Positions 43,555 through 51,245 of a stretch of DNA of 51,245 bases are shown here, piece by piece. Under the pieces are notes generated by a model. That model ran no database searches and had not been told where the DNA came from. It worked only from the letters and a program-made list of their open reading frames with translations. Both the position numbers and the translations under genes were made by a program. The stretch's first letter is position 1. Every line of letters begins with the position of its first letter. Where the stretch lies: the NCBI GenBank assembly GCA_021414115.1, contig JAIOPD010000118.1:1-51245 (forward strand), in the 5' to 3' direction. This DNA is from Planctomycetia bacterium. Lineage in GTDB: Bacteria > Planctomycetota > Planctomycetia > Pirellulales > UBA1268.

Positions 43555-44763
43555 ATGCCCACCCGTTTTTCCACCATCGAGGCCGCCATCGCCGCCATCG
43601 CCCGCGGCAACGTGGTGATCGTCGTCGACGCGGAGGACCGCGAGAACGAGGGCGACTTCGTCTGTGCGGCGAGCCACGCCACGACGGAAATCGTCAACTT
43701 CATGATCCGAGAGGGCAGGGGGCAGGTCTGCATGCCGATCCTGCCGGAAGTGGCCAAGCGGCTCGATCTGCCGATGATGGTCGAGTCGAACTCGACGCCC
43801 CTGGGGACGGCATTCACCGTCCCCGTGGACCACCGGACGGCCCGGACGGGCATCACGGCCGCCGAGCGGGCCCTGGCGATCACCACCATCCTCGATCCCA
43901 CCAGCGTTCCCGCCGACTTCGTCCGGCCCGGCCATCTCTTCCCGCTGGTGACCAAGGAGGGGGGCGTGCTCCGCAGGGCCGGCCACACGGAGGCCGCCGT
44001 CGACCTGGCGCGACTCGCCGGCCTGCCGCCGGCGGGAGTGCTCTGCGAGATTCTCGATGCGTCAGGCAACCGGGCCGATCGGGAGGGGCTCTTTGCCCTG
44101 GCGAGCGAGCATCGTCTCGAGATCATCTCCATCGAGCAACTGATTCGCTACCGCCGCACCCGCGAGCAGCTCGTGGAGCGGATCGCGGAGGCAGACCTGC
44201 CCACGAAGTGGGGTCGCTTTCGGATCATCGCCTATGGCGTCAAGTTCGAGTCGCAGCAGCCCCTCGTGCTCGTGATGGGCGACCTGACGGCATCGGCTGC
44301 TCCGCTCGTGCGACTCCACTCGTCGTGCTTCACCGGCGACCTGCTCGACAGCCTGCGGTGCGACTGCGGCGACCAGCTTCACATGGCGCTCGACATGATC
44401 GGCCGTGAGGGCTGCGGCGTGCTCGTCTACCTGCCGCAGGAGGGGCGTGGCATCGGCCTGGTGGAAAAGATCCGGGCCTACCAGTTGCAGGACCAGGGGC
44501 TCGATACCGTCGAGGCGAATCTGGCCCTCGGCTACAAGGCCGATTCCCGCGACTACGGCGTCGGCATCCAGCTGCTCAAGGATCTGGGGCTGCGGCAGGT
44601 CCGGCTGCTCACCAACAATCCGAAGAAGACCGACGCCTTCATCTACGGCGGCTTCGACCTCGAGGTCGTGGATCAGGTGCCGATTCTGCCACCGGTCCAC
44701 GAGTTCAACGAACGCTATCTCGCCACCAAGCGGGAGAAACTCGGTCACCGGTTCCCCGACTGA
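43555..44763 (+). CDS. ribBA: Bifunctional RibBA: DHBP synthase and GTP cyclohydrolase II
   Basis: A 402-residue bifunctional riboflavin biosynthesis enzyme in the cytoplasm. The N-terminal half makes 3,4-dihydroxy-2-butanone 4-phosphate from ribulose 5-phosphate (acidic loop VDAEDRENEGDF, then RTGITAAERA and GHTEAAVDLARLAGL). The C-terminal half opens GTP (VRLHSSCFTGDLLDSLRC, zinc Cys residues in CRCDCGDQ-type spacing, PQEGRGIGLVEKI and GVGIQLLKDLGLRQVRLLTNNPKK). The start ATG 43555 (MPTRFSTIEAAIAAI) fits the family; an in-frame ATG at 43513 overlaps a TATAAT. No FMN-riboswitch-like leader is visible in the short upstream gap. The gene is single. FMN made through this route would supply the flavin-redox operon in the same window. 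Confidence 0.95.
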   Translation: MPTRFSTIEAAIAAIARGNVVIVVDAEDRENEGDFVCAASHATTEIVNFMIREGRGQVCMPILPEVAKRLDLPMMVESNSTPLGTAFTVPVDHRTARTGITAAERALAITTILDPTSVPADFVRPGHLFPLVTKEGGVLRRAGHTEAAVDLARLAGLPPAGVLCEILDASGNRADREGLFALASEHRLEIISIEQLIRYRRTREQLVERIAEADLPTKWGRFRIIAYGVKFESQQPLVLVMGDLTASAAPLVRLHSSCFTGDLLDSLRCDCGDQLHMALDMIGREGCGVLVYLPQEGRGIGLVEKIRAYQLQDQGLDTVEANLALGYKADSRDYGVGIQLLKDLGLRQVRLLTNNPKKTDAFIYGGFDLEVVDQVPILPPVHEFNERYLATKREKLGHRFPD

Positions 44764-44780
44764 CCCGCGTGCCGCGGAAG

Positions 44781-44810
44781 TTGACCTCGCCGCTTCGCCG
44801 GCCGTAGCAT
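44781..44810 (+). promoter_or_regulatory. Candidate sigma70-like promoter of the peptide ABC operon
   Basis: TTGACC (44781-44786) and TAGCAT (44805-44810) are 18 bases apart in the gap after ribBA. A small hairpin, CGTGG-TTTTT-CCACG (44811-44825), follows directly and would be at the start of the transcript. The coding start is at 44839. Confidence 0.45.
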
Positions 44811-44838
44811 CGTGGTTTTTCCACGTCACGAGGCCCCC

Positions 44839-46818
44839 ATGCCACCGTTCGCCGGCCCGTCGGTTCCGGATCGTAGCCGACTTCGCCGCCGGCACCGGGC
44901 CGTGGCTCTGCTCGCGCTCGTCTGCAGTTGGGGCTGCGGAACCCGTACCGACGAACGGACGCCTCCCGTAGAGCCCGAGGCGCCGGCCACCCAGGCGGCC
45001 ACCGCAGACCCGGCCCCGCCACCGATTCCGCCAGCCGCTTTCACGGCCCCACCGCTCGAAGCGCTCGACCGGGATGCGAAGTGGGTCGATCGCCCGGTCA
45101 AGGATGCGATTGCGGTCATGCGGCGGCAGCAGGCCGATGAACTTCCGCTCTGCACGGTCGCCGAGGCGCTGGCCCTCACGAACGACTCGCCCGCCGCCAA
45201 CGCCAAGATTCTTTCGGCCCTGGGGCGCCTGCCCACGGAGGGGCAGGCCGACCTCGACGCCCGCATCGACCGGCACGTCGCCGGCGACCTCGGCAGCACC
45301 AATCCGATCCTGATCAGTTCCGCCGCGGAGTTCGACATCCTCGGGCTGACCGGCTTCGGACTCTTCTCCTACGATCGGAATCTTGAGCCGTTTGCCAACG
45401 CCGAGACGGTGGTGCACTGGCAGACGAGCGCTGACGGCCTGCACGACAAGGTCGTGATGCGGGACGACCTGGTGTGGAGTGATGGCACGCCGATCACCGC
45501 CCACGACATCGCCTTCACCTATCGGGTGATCATGGACCCGCGGGTACCCGTGCCGGCGGTTCGCAGCGGCACCGATCAGATGCGGGGCGTCCATGCCTAC
45601 GACGATCGCACCATCGTGTTTTTCCACAAGGAGCCGCTGGCCACGAACGTCTGGAATATCAACTTTCCCGTGCTGCCCCGGCATGTCTACGAACAGACCT
45701 GGGAGAAGGACCCGACGCTCAAGGACAGTCCGGAGCACGTGGCGCTCGAGGAGAAGCCGGTGTCGGGCGGTCCCTACGAGATCGTCTCCCGCAAACGCGG
45801 CCAGGAGATCGTCCTCCGCCGGCGGACCAACTGGAGCAAGGTGAACGGCAGCACGGTGCGGGATGAGCCCTTCTTCAAGGACATCCGTTTCCGGATCATC
45901 GAGGATCCCAACACGGCCCTTCTGGCACTGCGGTCGGGCAACATCGACGAGATGATTCTCCAGCCGGAGCAGTGGACGACGCAGACCGTCGACGACGACT
46001 ATTACACACTCAACACCAAGGCCACCGCACCCGAATGGGTGAGCTTCCACTTCGCGTGGAACATCGGCACCCCGTTTTTTTCCGACCGTCGCGTCCGGCG
46101 GGCAATGAGTTACGCCTTCGACCATGACCGGATGCTCGAAAAAATCTGCCTCGGCATGTACGAGCCATGCGCGGGCAACTTTCCGCCGGGATCGTGGATG
46201 GCGGGAACGAAGCGGCTCGAGCCCTACAAGCAGGACCTCGACAAGGCCGAGGCGCTCCTCGACGAAGCCGGCTGGACCGACCACGACAACGACGGCGTTC
46301 GTGACAAGGAGATCGATGGACGGCTCGTGCCCTTCGAGTTCACGATGCTCGTCAACCAGCAGCCGTTCCGGATCGCCATCTGCACGCTGCTCAAGGAAAA
46401 CCTCGAACAGATCGGCGTCGTCGCGAACGTGCGGCCGGTCGAGGTCACGGCGCTGCAGGACATGATGCAGAAGAAAAACTTCCAGGCCTGCATCTCAGGC
46501 TGGGGATCGGGCACCGATCCCGATTCATCGGAGAACATCTGGAAGACTGGCGAGATGCGAAACTACTGCGGCTACTCCAATCCCGAGGTCGATCGCCTCT
46601 TCGCGGAGGGCCGCCGCGAACTCGATCGCGAACGGCGGGCCGGGAAGTATGCCCGGATCCAGGAGCTCCTCTACGAGGACCAGCCCTACACCTGGCTCTT
46701 CTGGAGGAACAGCTTCTACGGCTTCTCGAAGGAACTGCGGGGCTACGTGTTCAGCCCCCGGGGGCCGTATCACTACTCGCCGGGCGCCGGCAGCCTGTGG
46801 AAGCCGCGGCAGGAGTGA
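44839..46818 (+). CDS. Peptide ABC transporter substrate-binding protein
   Basis: A 659-residue extracytoplasmic binding protein of the SBP_bac_5 (OppA/DppA) family, the receptor for a peptide importer. The ATG at 44839 opens an Arg-rich leader and a hydrophobic helix ending at SWGC, which may be a lipobox cysteine, although W before G is unusual. A Pro/Ala-rich linker follows, then an about 100-residue N-terminal extension before the canonical fold (from about 150, GDLGSTNPILIS). Family landmarks are DDLVWSDGTPITAHDIAFTY compressed, PVSGGPYEI, and RRVRRAMSYAFDHDRML. It is the first gene of a five-gene importer operon; the permease gene follows after 2 bases, with its AGGAG site inside this gene. 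Confidence 0.92.
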   Translation: MPPFAGPSVPDRSRLRRRHRAVALLALVCSWGCGTRTDERTPPVEPEAPATQAATADPAPPPIPPAAFTAPPLEALDRDAKWVDRPVKDAIAVMRRQQADELPLCTVAEALALTNDSPAANAKILSALGRLPTEGQADLDARIDRHVAGDLGSTNPILISSAAEFDILGLTGFGLFSYDRNLEPFANAETVVHWQTSADGLHDKVVMRDDLVWSDGTPITAHDIAFTYRVIMDPRVPVPAVRSGTDQMRGVHAYDDRTIVFFHKEPLATNVWNINFPVLPRHVYEQTWEKDPTLKDSPEHVALEEKPVSGGPYEIVSRKRGQEIVLRRRTNWSKVNGSTVRDEPFFKDIRFRIIEDPNTALLALRSGNIDEMILQPEQWTTQTVDDDYYTLNTKATAPEWVSFHFAWNIGTPFFSDRRVRRAMSYAFDHDRMLEKICLGMYEPCAGNFPPGSWMAGTKRLEPYKQDLDKAEALLDEAGWTDHDNDGVRDKEIDGRLVPFEFTMLVNQQPFRIAICTLLKENLEQIGVVANVRPVEVTALQDMMQKKNFQACISGWGSGTDPDSSENIWKTGEMRNYCGYSNPEVDRLFAEGRRELDRERRAGKYARIQELLYEDQPYTWLFWRNSFYGFSKELRGYVFSPRGPYHYSPGAGSLWKPRQE

Positions 46819-46820
46819 CC

Positions 46821-47807
46821 ATGGCCACGTACCTGCTGCGGCGACTGCTGCTGGGATGCGTGACGCTCGTGGCGATCACCTGCATCGTCTACGCGCTGGC
46901 CCGCAACATGCCGGGCAACCCGCTCACGGCCCAGATGGGCGAGGATCCGAGCCGGAAGATCACGGCTGAGGACTACGCGCGGATGCAGCGGGCCTACGGT
47001 CTCGACAAGTCGTGGCCCGAGGGCTATCTGCAGTGGGCCGGAAACCTCCTCCGGGGCGACCTGGGCCGCTCGATCACCCGCAAGCAGCCCGTGACCACGC
47101 TGATCGGCGAGCGGATCGGGCCGACGCTCCTGGTGTCGGGCAGTGCGTTCGTTCTGATCTGGCTGGTGGCGGTGCCGCTGGGGCTCTATGCCTCGGCCCG
47201 CAGCGGCAGCGTGGATGAACGGGCCACGAGTCTCCTGCTCTACGCGCTCTACTCGTTTCCGACGTTCGTCGCGGCCCTCTTCCTGCAAGTGCTGTTCGCC
47301 GTCTGGCTCCGGGGCACGGCCTGGGAACTCCCGCTCTTCGGGATGAGCGATCTGCCAGCCGACGCTTCGCTCGGCCCCCGCATGCTCGACGTCGCCCGGC
47401 ACATGATTCTGCCGGTCACCTGCCAGACCTACGTGAGCCTCGCCTACGACAGCCGCTTCATCAAGGCCACGATGGAGGAGGCGATCCGCCAGGACTACAT
47501 CCGCACGGCACGGGCCAAGGGGGCGGGGCCGTGGCGGGTGCTCTTTCGGCATGCGTTCCGCAACACGCTCATCCCGCTCGTCACGCTGCTGGGCCTCTCG
47601 CTGCCCGCGCTCATCGGCGGCTCGATCATCATCGAGCAGATCTTCACCTGGCCGGGCATGGGGCGGCTGTTCTTCGAGAGCATCCGCGAGCGCGACTACC
47701 CGACGATCATGGGTCTGACGCTCATGTTCAGCGTCCTGACGCTCCTCGGCCAGTTGCTCGCCGACGTGCTCTACTGCCTCGTGGACCCCAGGGTGAGCGT
47801 GGCCTGA
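46821..47807 (+). CDS. Peptide ABC transporter permease (OppB/YejB type)
   Basis: A 328-residue inner-membrane permease. It starts MATYLLRRLLLGCVTLVAI, the usual N-terminal helix, and has about six helices. The coupling-helix EAA motif is RTARAKGAGPWRVLFRHAFRN, and IEQIFTWPGMGRLFFESI is the OppB-type C-terminal signature. The ATG at 46821 follows AGGAG 6 bases upstream in the end of the binding-protein gene. Its TGA overlaps the next ATG (TGATG at 47805), so the two permeases are co-translated and will form a heterodimer. The soluble loop after helix 1 (NMPGNPLTAQMGEDPSRKI) is typical. Confidence 0.94.
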   Translation: MATYLLRRLLLGCVTLVAITCIVYALARNMPGNPLTAQMGEDPSRKITAEDYARMQRAYGLDKSWPEGYLQWAGNLLRGDLGRSITRKQPVTTLIGERIGPTLLVSGSAFVLIWLVAVPLGLYASARSGSVDERATSLLLYALYSFPTFVAALFLQVLFAVWLRGTAWELPLFGMSDLPADASLGPRMLDVARHMILPVTCQTYVSLAYDSRFIKATMEEAIRQDYIRTARAKGAGPWRVLFRHAFRNTLIPLVTLLGLSLPALIGGSIIIEQIFTWPGMGRLFFESIRERDYPTIMGLTLMFSVLTLLGQLLADVLYCLVDPRVSVA

Positions 47808-48871
47808 TGCAGCCGTCCCACGGATTCTGGGTGGAGGCGTGGAGCCGGTACCGCCGGCGGCCCCTGGCGATGATCGCCCTCGCCTTCGTCGCGTTTCTGG
47901 TGACCGTGGCGGCGCTGGCGCCGGCGATCGCCGGCACGAAGCCGGTGCTCTGTCGCTACAAGGGCCGGATCTACGCGCCGTGCCTAGGCTACTTCGACCG
48001 CCGGCTCGAGCCCGCGATCTTCACCAAAGACAAGTTCCGGGGCACTTATCCCCGGAACCTCGCGGAGAAGGATCCGGGCAGCTGGGCGATCTGGCCGCTC
48101 TTTTTTCAAGACCCCTACCGCAGCGTCCGCGCCGACGAATGGCCCGGCCGGCCCGAGAATCCCGCGATGGACCAGGGCCGCCCGAGTTGGACCAACCCCT
48201 TCGGCACCGATCAGGCGGGCGTCGATGTGCTCGCGAAGATGGTTCACGGCACGACGGTGGCGCTGCTGGTGGGCTTCGTGTCGATGGGGATCGCAGGCAC
48301 GATCGGCATCATCGTGGGGGCGATCGGCGGCTACTTCGGCGGCTGGATCGACATGCTCACCAGCCGTCTCACCGAGATCGTGATGTGCGTGCCCACGCTC
48401 GTGCTCATACTGGCGATCCTCGCCATCATCGAGAAGCCAACGATCTGGCACACGATGGCCATCATCGGCATGACGGGCTGGACCGGCATCGCCCGGCTCA
48501 CCCGCGGCGAGTTCCTCCGGCTCAAAGGCAGCGAATACGTCACCGCCGCGCGGGCCGTCGGCGCCGGCCCGGGGCGGATCATGCTGCGGCACATCCTCCC
48601 CAACGCTCTGGCCCCGATCCTCGTGCCGATCACGTTCGGCATCGCGTCGGCGATCCTCACGGAGAGCGGGCTCTCGTTTCTCGGCTTCGGACCACCGCCG
48701 CCGTCGGCGAGTTGGGGTTCGATCCTCAACGGCGCCCGGAGCAATCTCGGGATGTGGTGGCTCGTGCTCTTTCCAGGGACGGCGATCTTTCTGACGGTGC
48801 TCGCCTACAACCTGATCGGTGAGGGGCTGCAGGAGGCCACGGATCCGCGGCTGCGGGAGGCGCGGAAGTAG
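47807..48871 (+). CDS. Peptide ABC transporter permease (OppC/YejE type)
   Basis: A 354-residue inner-membrane permease. After the first helix a long periplasmic loop of about 90 residues (from [15 protein letters not shown] to [18 protein letters not shown]) precedes the remaining five helices. Such a loop is characteristic of YejE rather than OppC/DppC, and the K-P-x-x-x-x-Y-K-G part recalls YejE. The EAA coupling motif is [23 protein letters not shown], and [14 protein letters not shown] is the family's C-terminal signature. Its ATG overlaps the previous stop (TGATG). Unlike Yej systems, whose ATPase is a single fused protein, the two ATPases here are separate genes. Confidence 0.93.
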   Translation: MQPSHGFWVEAWSRYRRRPLAMIALAFVAFLVTVAALAPAIAGTKPVLCRYKGRIYAPCLGYFDRRLEPAIFTKDKFRGTYPRNLAEKDPGSWAIWPLFFQDPYRSVRADEWPGRPENPAMDQGRPSWTNPFGTDQAGVDVLAKMVHGTTVALLVGFVSMGIAGTIGIIVGAIGGYFGGWIDMLTSRLTEIVMCVPTLVLILAILAIIEKPTIWHTMAIIGMTGWTGIARLTRGEFLRLKGSEYVTAARAVGAGPGRIMLRHILPNALAPILVPITFGIASAILTESGLSFLGFGPPPPSASWGSILNGARSNLGMWWLVLFPGTAIFLTVLAYNLIGEGLQEATDPRLREARK

Positions 48872-48875
48872 GCCC

Positions 48876-49934
48876 ATGCCACTCCTCGACATCAGAAACC
48901 TCGTGACCGCGTTCCACACGCCGACAGGCCGCGTGCCGGCCGTCGATGGCGTGTCGCTGTCGATCGAGCGGGGGAAAACGCTCGGTCTCGTCGGCGAGAG
49001 CGGCTGCGGCAAGAGCGTGACGGCGATGTCGATCCTCCGGCTCGTGTCGGCCCCCGGCGTGATCGAGTCGGGTTCGATTCTGCTCGATGGCGTTGGCGGG
49101 GCAGTCGATCTCGTCTCGCTGCCGGAGCCGCAGCTCCGCACGATCCGCGGTGGCCGGATCGGGATGATCTTCCAGGAGCCGATGACGAGCCTCAATCCGG
49201 TGTTCACCGTGGGCGATCAGGTGGCGGAGGCCGTGCGGCTCCACAAGGGCTGCTCCCGGGAGGCCGCCCGAGCCCGGGCGCTCGAGATGCTCTCGCTCGT
49301 ACGGCTCGCCGACCCCGAACGGCGACTCGACGAGTATCCGCACCAACTCTCGGGAGGCATGCGTCAGCGGGTGATGATCGCGATGGCACTGGCCTGCGAA
49401 CCCGACCTCGTGATCGCCGACGAGCCGACCACGGCCCTGGACGTCACGATCCAGGCCCAGATTCTCGACCTGCTCGCCGACCTGCGGCGACGGCTGGGCA
49501 CCGCGATTCTGCTCATCACTCACGATCTCGGCGTCGTCGCGGAAACCTGCGACGAGGTGGCGGTGATGTATGCCGGCAGGATCGTCGAGCGGGCTCCCAC
49601 GGAGCTGCTCTTTCGGCATCCATCGCATCCCTACACGATCGGACTCTTGGCCGCGCGGCCCGATCCCGACCTGGTGTGCCGCTCGGCCGCAGGCGGGATC
49701 GTGCGGCCACCGCTCGCGACGATCCCGGGCATGGTGCCTGCGCCACACCACTTTCCCGCGGGCTGCCGGTTCCATCCCCGGTGTGCGTATGCCCGCGGCC
49801 AAGCGCAGGCCGACGGCCCGGCCTGCTCCGTCACCGCCGCCGATCTCCGCGAGGTCGAACCCGGCCACTTCGTTCGCTGCCACTACGCCGGTGCGCTCGG
49901 CGCGCCGCGGCCCGCGGAGGTGATCCGCGCATGA
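48876..49934 (+). CDS. Peptide ABC transporter ATP-binding protein (OppD/DppD type)
   Basis: A 352-residue ATPase that powers the importer at the cytoplasmic face. Walker A is GESGCGKS (residues about 38-45), the Q-loop is in [12 protein letters not shown], the signature motif is LSGGMRQR, Walker B is [12 protein letters not shown], and the switch His is in LITHD. The C-terminal oligopeptide-type domain ([28 protein letters not shown]) has cysteines spaced for an iron-sulfur cluster or metal, as usual in OppD/DppD. The ATG at 48876 lies 4 bases after the permease stop. Its TGA overlaps the next gene's ATG (ATGA). Confidence 0.95.
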   Translation: MPLLDIRNLVTAFHTPTGRVPAVDGVSLSIERGKTLGLVGESGCGKSVTAMSILRLVSAPGVIESGSILLDGVGGAVDLVSLPEPQLRTIRGGRIGMIFQEPMTSLNPVFTVGDQVAEAVRLHKGCSREAARARALEMLSLVRLADPERRLDEYPHQLSGGMRQRVMIAMALACEPDLVIADEPTTALDVTIQAQILDLLADLRRRLGTAILLITHDLGVVAETCDEVAVMYAGRIVERAPTELLFRHPSHPYTIGLLAARPDPDLVCRSAAGGIVRPPLATIPGMVPAPHHFPAGCRFHPRCAYARGQAQADGPACSVTAADLREVEPGHFVRCHYAGALGAPRPAEVIRA

Positions 49935-51016
49935 TCGACATCGCCTGCCCACCGCTCGTCTTGGTCACCGATCTCACCACCCATTTCCCGATCCGTCGCG
50001 GGCTCCTGCGGCGGCAGGTCGGCGCGGTGCGGGCGGTCGACGGGGTGGGCTTCGCGATCCCCCGCGGCCGTACGCTCGGCCTCGTCGGGGAGAGCGGTTG
50101 TGGCAAGACGACCGTTGGCCGCAGCATCCTCAGGCTCGTCGAACCGACCGCCGGCAGCGTGACGATCACCGGCCGCGACGTGCGGTCGCTCCGCGGTGCC
50201 GAGCTGCGGCGGTTCAGGCGACGAATGCAGATCGTCTTTCAGGATCCCCACGGATCACTCAACCCCCGGATGACCGTCAGACGGATCCTGGAGGAGGGAC
50301 TCGTCATCAACGGCATGGGAGACGCGACCGCCCGGATGGATCGCATGTCGGCCGCACTCGACCGCACCGGCATGCCGGCCACGGCACTCGACCGCTACCC
50401 GCACGAGTTCTCAGGCGGGCAGCGGCAGCGGATCGCAATCGCACGAGCGCTCGTCCTGGAGCCGGAGTTTCTCGTGCTCGACGAGCCGATCTCGGCGCTC
50501 GACGTCTCGATCCAGGCGCAGGTGCTGAACCTGCTCGTGGAGCTGCGTGATCGGCTCGGCCTCACCTATCTCTTCATCTCCCACGACCTCTCGGCCGTCG
50601 AATACGTGGCGGACGAGGTGGCTGTCATGTACCTCGGAAGGATCGTCGAGCGGGCGCCGGCCGCCACACTGCGGCTCGAGCCGCTGCATCCCTACACGAT
50701 CGCGCTGTTTTCCGCGGTGCCGTCGGTCGACCTGCGGAAGCGACGCAGCCGCATCGTCCTGCCCGGCGACGTGCCGAGCCCCGCACGGCCCCCCGCCGGC
50801 TGCCGCTTTCACACCCGCTGTCCGCTCGCCGAAAGCGTCTGCCGCACGATCGACCCACCGCAGTCGACCGTGGGCGAACACCTCGTGCATTGCCATGTCG
50901 CCACGCGGGAACTGGAGCGGGCCGGCGGCGATGCGGCCACCGCCTCGGCCCGCATCGCCGCCGGCCTCGCCACGGCTGGTATCCCGAGCCCGAGCCCTGC
51001 GGTGCCCGCGGGCTAG
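49931..51016 (+). CDS. Peptide ABC transporter ATP-binding protein (OppF/DppF type)
   Basis: A 361-residue ATPase, the second of the pair. Walker A is GESGCGKT, the Q-loop is in [12 protein letters not shown], the signature motif is FSGGQRQR, Walker B is [11 protein letters not shown] and the switch His is in FISHDLSAV. The C-terminal oligopeptide domain is present ([29 protein letters not shown]). An Ala-rich tail follows. The ATG at 49931 overlaps the stop of the preceding ATPase, so translation is coupled. This is the last gene of the five-gene operon. Its TAG stop is the first triplet of a dispersed repeat that also supplies the stop of the DUF1501 gene at 11068. Confidence 0.95.
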   Translation: MIDIACPPLVLVTDLTTHFPIRRGLLRRQVGAVRAVDGVGFAIPRGRTLGLVGESGCGKTTVGRSILRLVEPTAGSVTITGRDVRSLRGAELRRFRRRMQIVFQDPHGSLNPRMTVRRILEEGLVINGMGDATARMDRMSAALDRTGMPATALDRYPHEFSGGQRQRIAIARALVLEPEFLVLDEPISALDVSIQAQVLNLLVELRDRLGLTYLFISHDLSAVEYVADEVAVMYLGRIVERAPAATLRLEPLHPYTIALFSAVPSVDLRKRRSRIVLPGDVPSPARPPAGCRFHTRCPLAESVCRTIDPPQSTVGEHLVHCHVATRELERAGGDAATASARIAAGLATAGIPSPSPAVPAG

Positions 51017-51193
51017 ACCGCATCCGGTCGATGCGGAGCGTCGGCTTGGTAGATCAGGACGGGGAGGCGACGGGAGGGTCGGCACACGCTCGACGAGCGT
51101 CGGCGATCCTGCCGCCGCGAGAATCCGAAGGACCGCGAAGCGGCGACTTTTGGCCCCACGAGCCGGCAAAACACCAAAGTCGAATGCGCTCTA
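51014..51193. repeat. 180-base element with inverted termini, starting at the stop codon
   Basis: The left terminus TAGACCGCATCCGGTC (51014-51029) recurs as the imperfect reverse complement at 51178-51193 (TAGAGCGCATTCGACT on the minus strand). The first 30 bases match 11068-11097 at 27 positions and contain the hairpin GCATC-CGGTC-GATGC. The interior has no coding potential. This could be a small non-autonomous mobile element or a structured 3' region; the last 52 bases of the window beyond it show nothing recognisable. Confidence 0.55.
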
Positions 51194-51245
51194 CCGCTGA
51201 GCAGCGAGGGGACAGCGGGTGGCGCTTCGTGGACGTGACGCGGAG

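Noticed and set aside
44062..46284. 740-codon minus-strand frame across ribBA and the binding-protein gene
   Set aside because: It crosses two well-identified plus-strand genes and their promoter gap and has no recognisable domain.
1..51245. CRISPR arrays, tRNA/rRNA genes, transposases and phage genes
   Set aside because: Looked for by eye on both strands; no regularly spaced repeats, cloverleaf or rRNA-like sequence, DDE/tyrosine recombinase motif or structural phage gene was seen.

Overview
The window is one contiguous stretch of very GC-rich bacterial chromosome, clearly from a planctomycete and probably a Pirellulales-like lineage. This rests on lineage-typical genes: a DUF1549/DUF1553 cytochrome-type protein followed by a DUF1501 protein, a giant 'PVC-type' beta-propeller/heme protein, a DUF4254 protein, many exported proteins and a Gram-negative BamA. 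I found no rRNA, tRNA, CRISPR array, phage module or transposase. I did find three families of short dispersed intergenic repeats.

Layout. 1-6036 (-): a giant exported alpha-2-macroglobulin-like protein whose 3' end lies outside the window. 6399-14586 (+): three large exported planctomycete proteins (DUF1549+LamG+DUF1553; DUF1501; SGNH hydrolase + beta-propeller + HEAT-like + CxxCH). 14656-16347 (+): L-lactate permease, converging on a two-gene flavin-redox operon (19011-16277, -) made of a NosR/RnfG-like membrane flavoprotein with two FMN-binding domains and the ApbE transferase that would attach the FMN. 19366-21246 (+): an unrecognised exported protein. 21921-22811 (-): an unrecognised membrane protein. 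22852-26991 (+): an operon of aldo/keto reductase, exported heparinase II/III-like lyase and HI0933-type flavoprotein. 31237-26928 (-): BamA, with a large Pro/Gln-rich insert, translationally coupled to a GT9 glycosyltransferase. 31464-33202 (+): a Sua5/YrdC-phosphatase fusion plus RpiB. 33424-35254 (+): a conserved unknown and an exported prenyltransferase-repeat protein. 38351-35260 (-): ACP, KS-beta-like protein, ketosynthase and DUF4254, in effect a minimal KS/KS-beta/ACP set. 38499-38903 (+): VanZ-like. 39983-39009 (-): UDP-glucuronate decarboxylase. 40144-41094 (+): Tat-exported sugar isomerase-like protein. 43435-41196 (-): an unknown coupled to glycerate 2-kinase. 43555-44763 (+): RibBA. 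44839-51016 (+): a complete five-gene Opp/Yej-type peptide ABC importer.

The genes are tightly packed, with ATGA or TGATG start/stop overlaps at six junctions and two convergent gene pairs whose 3' ends overlap. The best candidates for something not well described are: (i) the minimal KS/KS-beta/ACP/DUF4254 operon; (ii) the Sua5-arginine-phosphatase-like fusion with a degenerate Sua5 site and an in-frame ATG exactly at the domain junction; (iii) the two-FMN-domain NosR-like/ApbE electron conduit; (iv) BamA with a roughly 230-residue Pro/Gln-rich insert; (v) the dispersed repeats, one of which supplies the TAG stop codon of two genes 40 kb apart. All functional calls come from reading motifs; no database search was possible.
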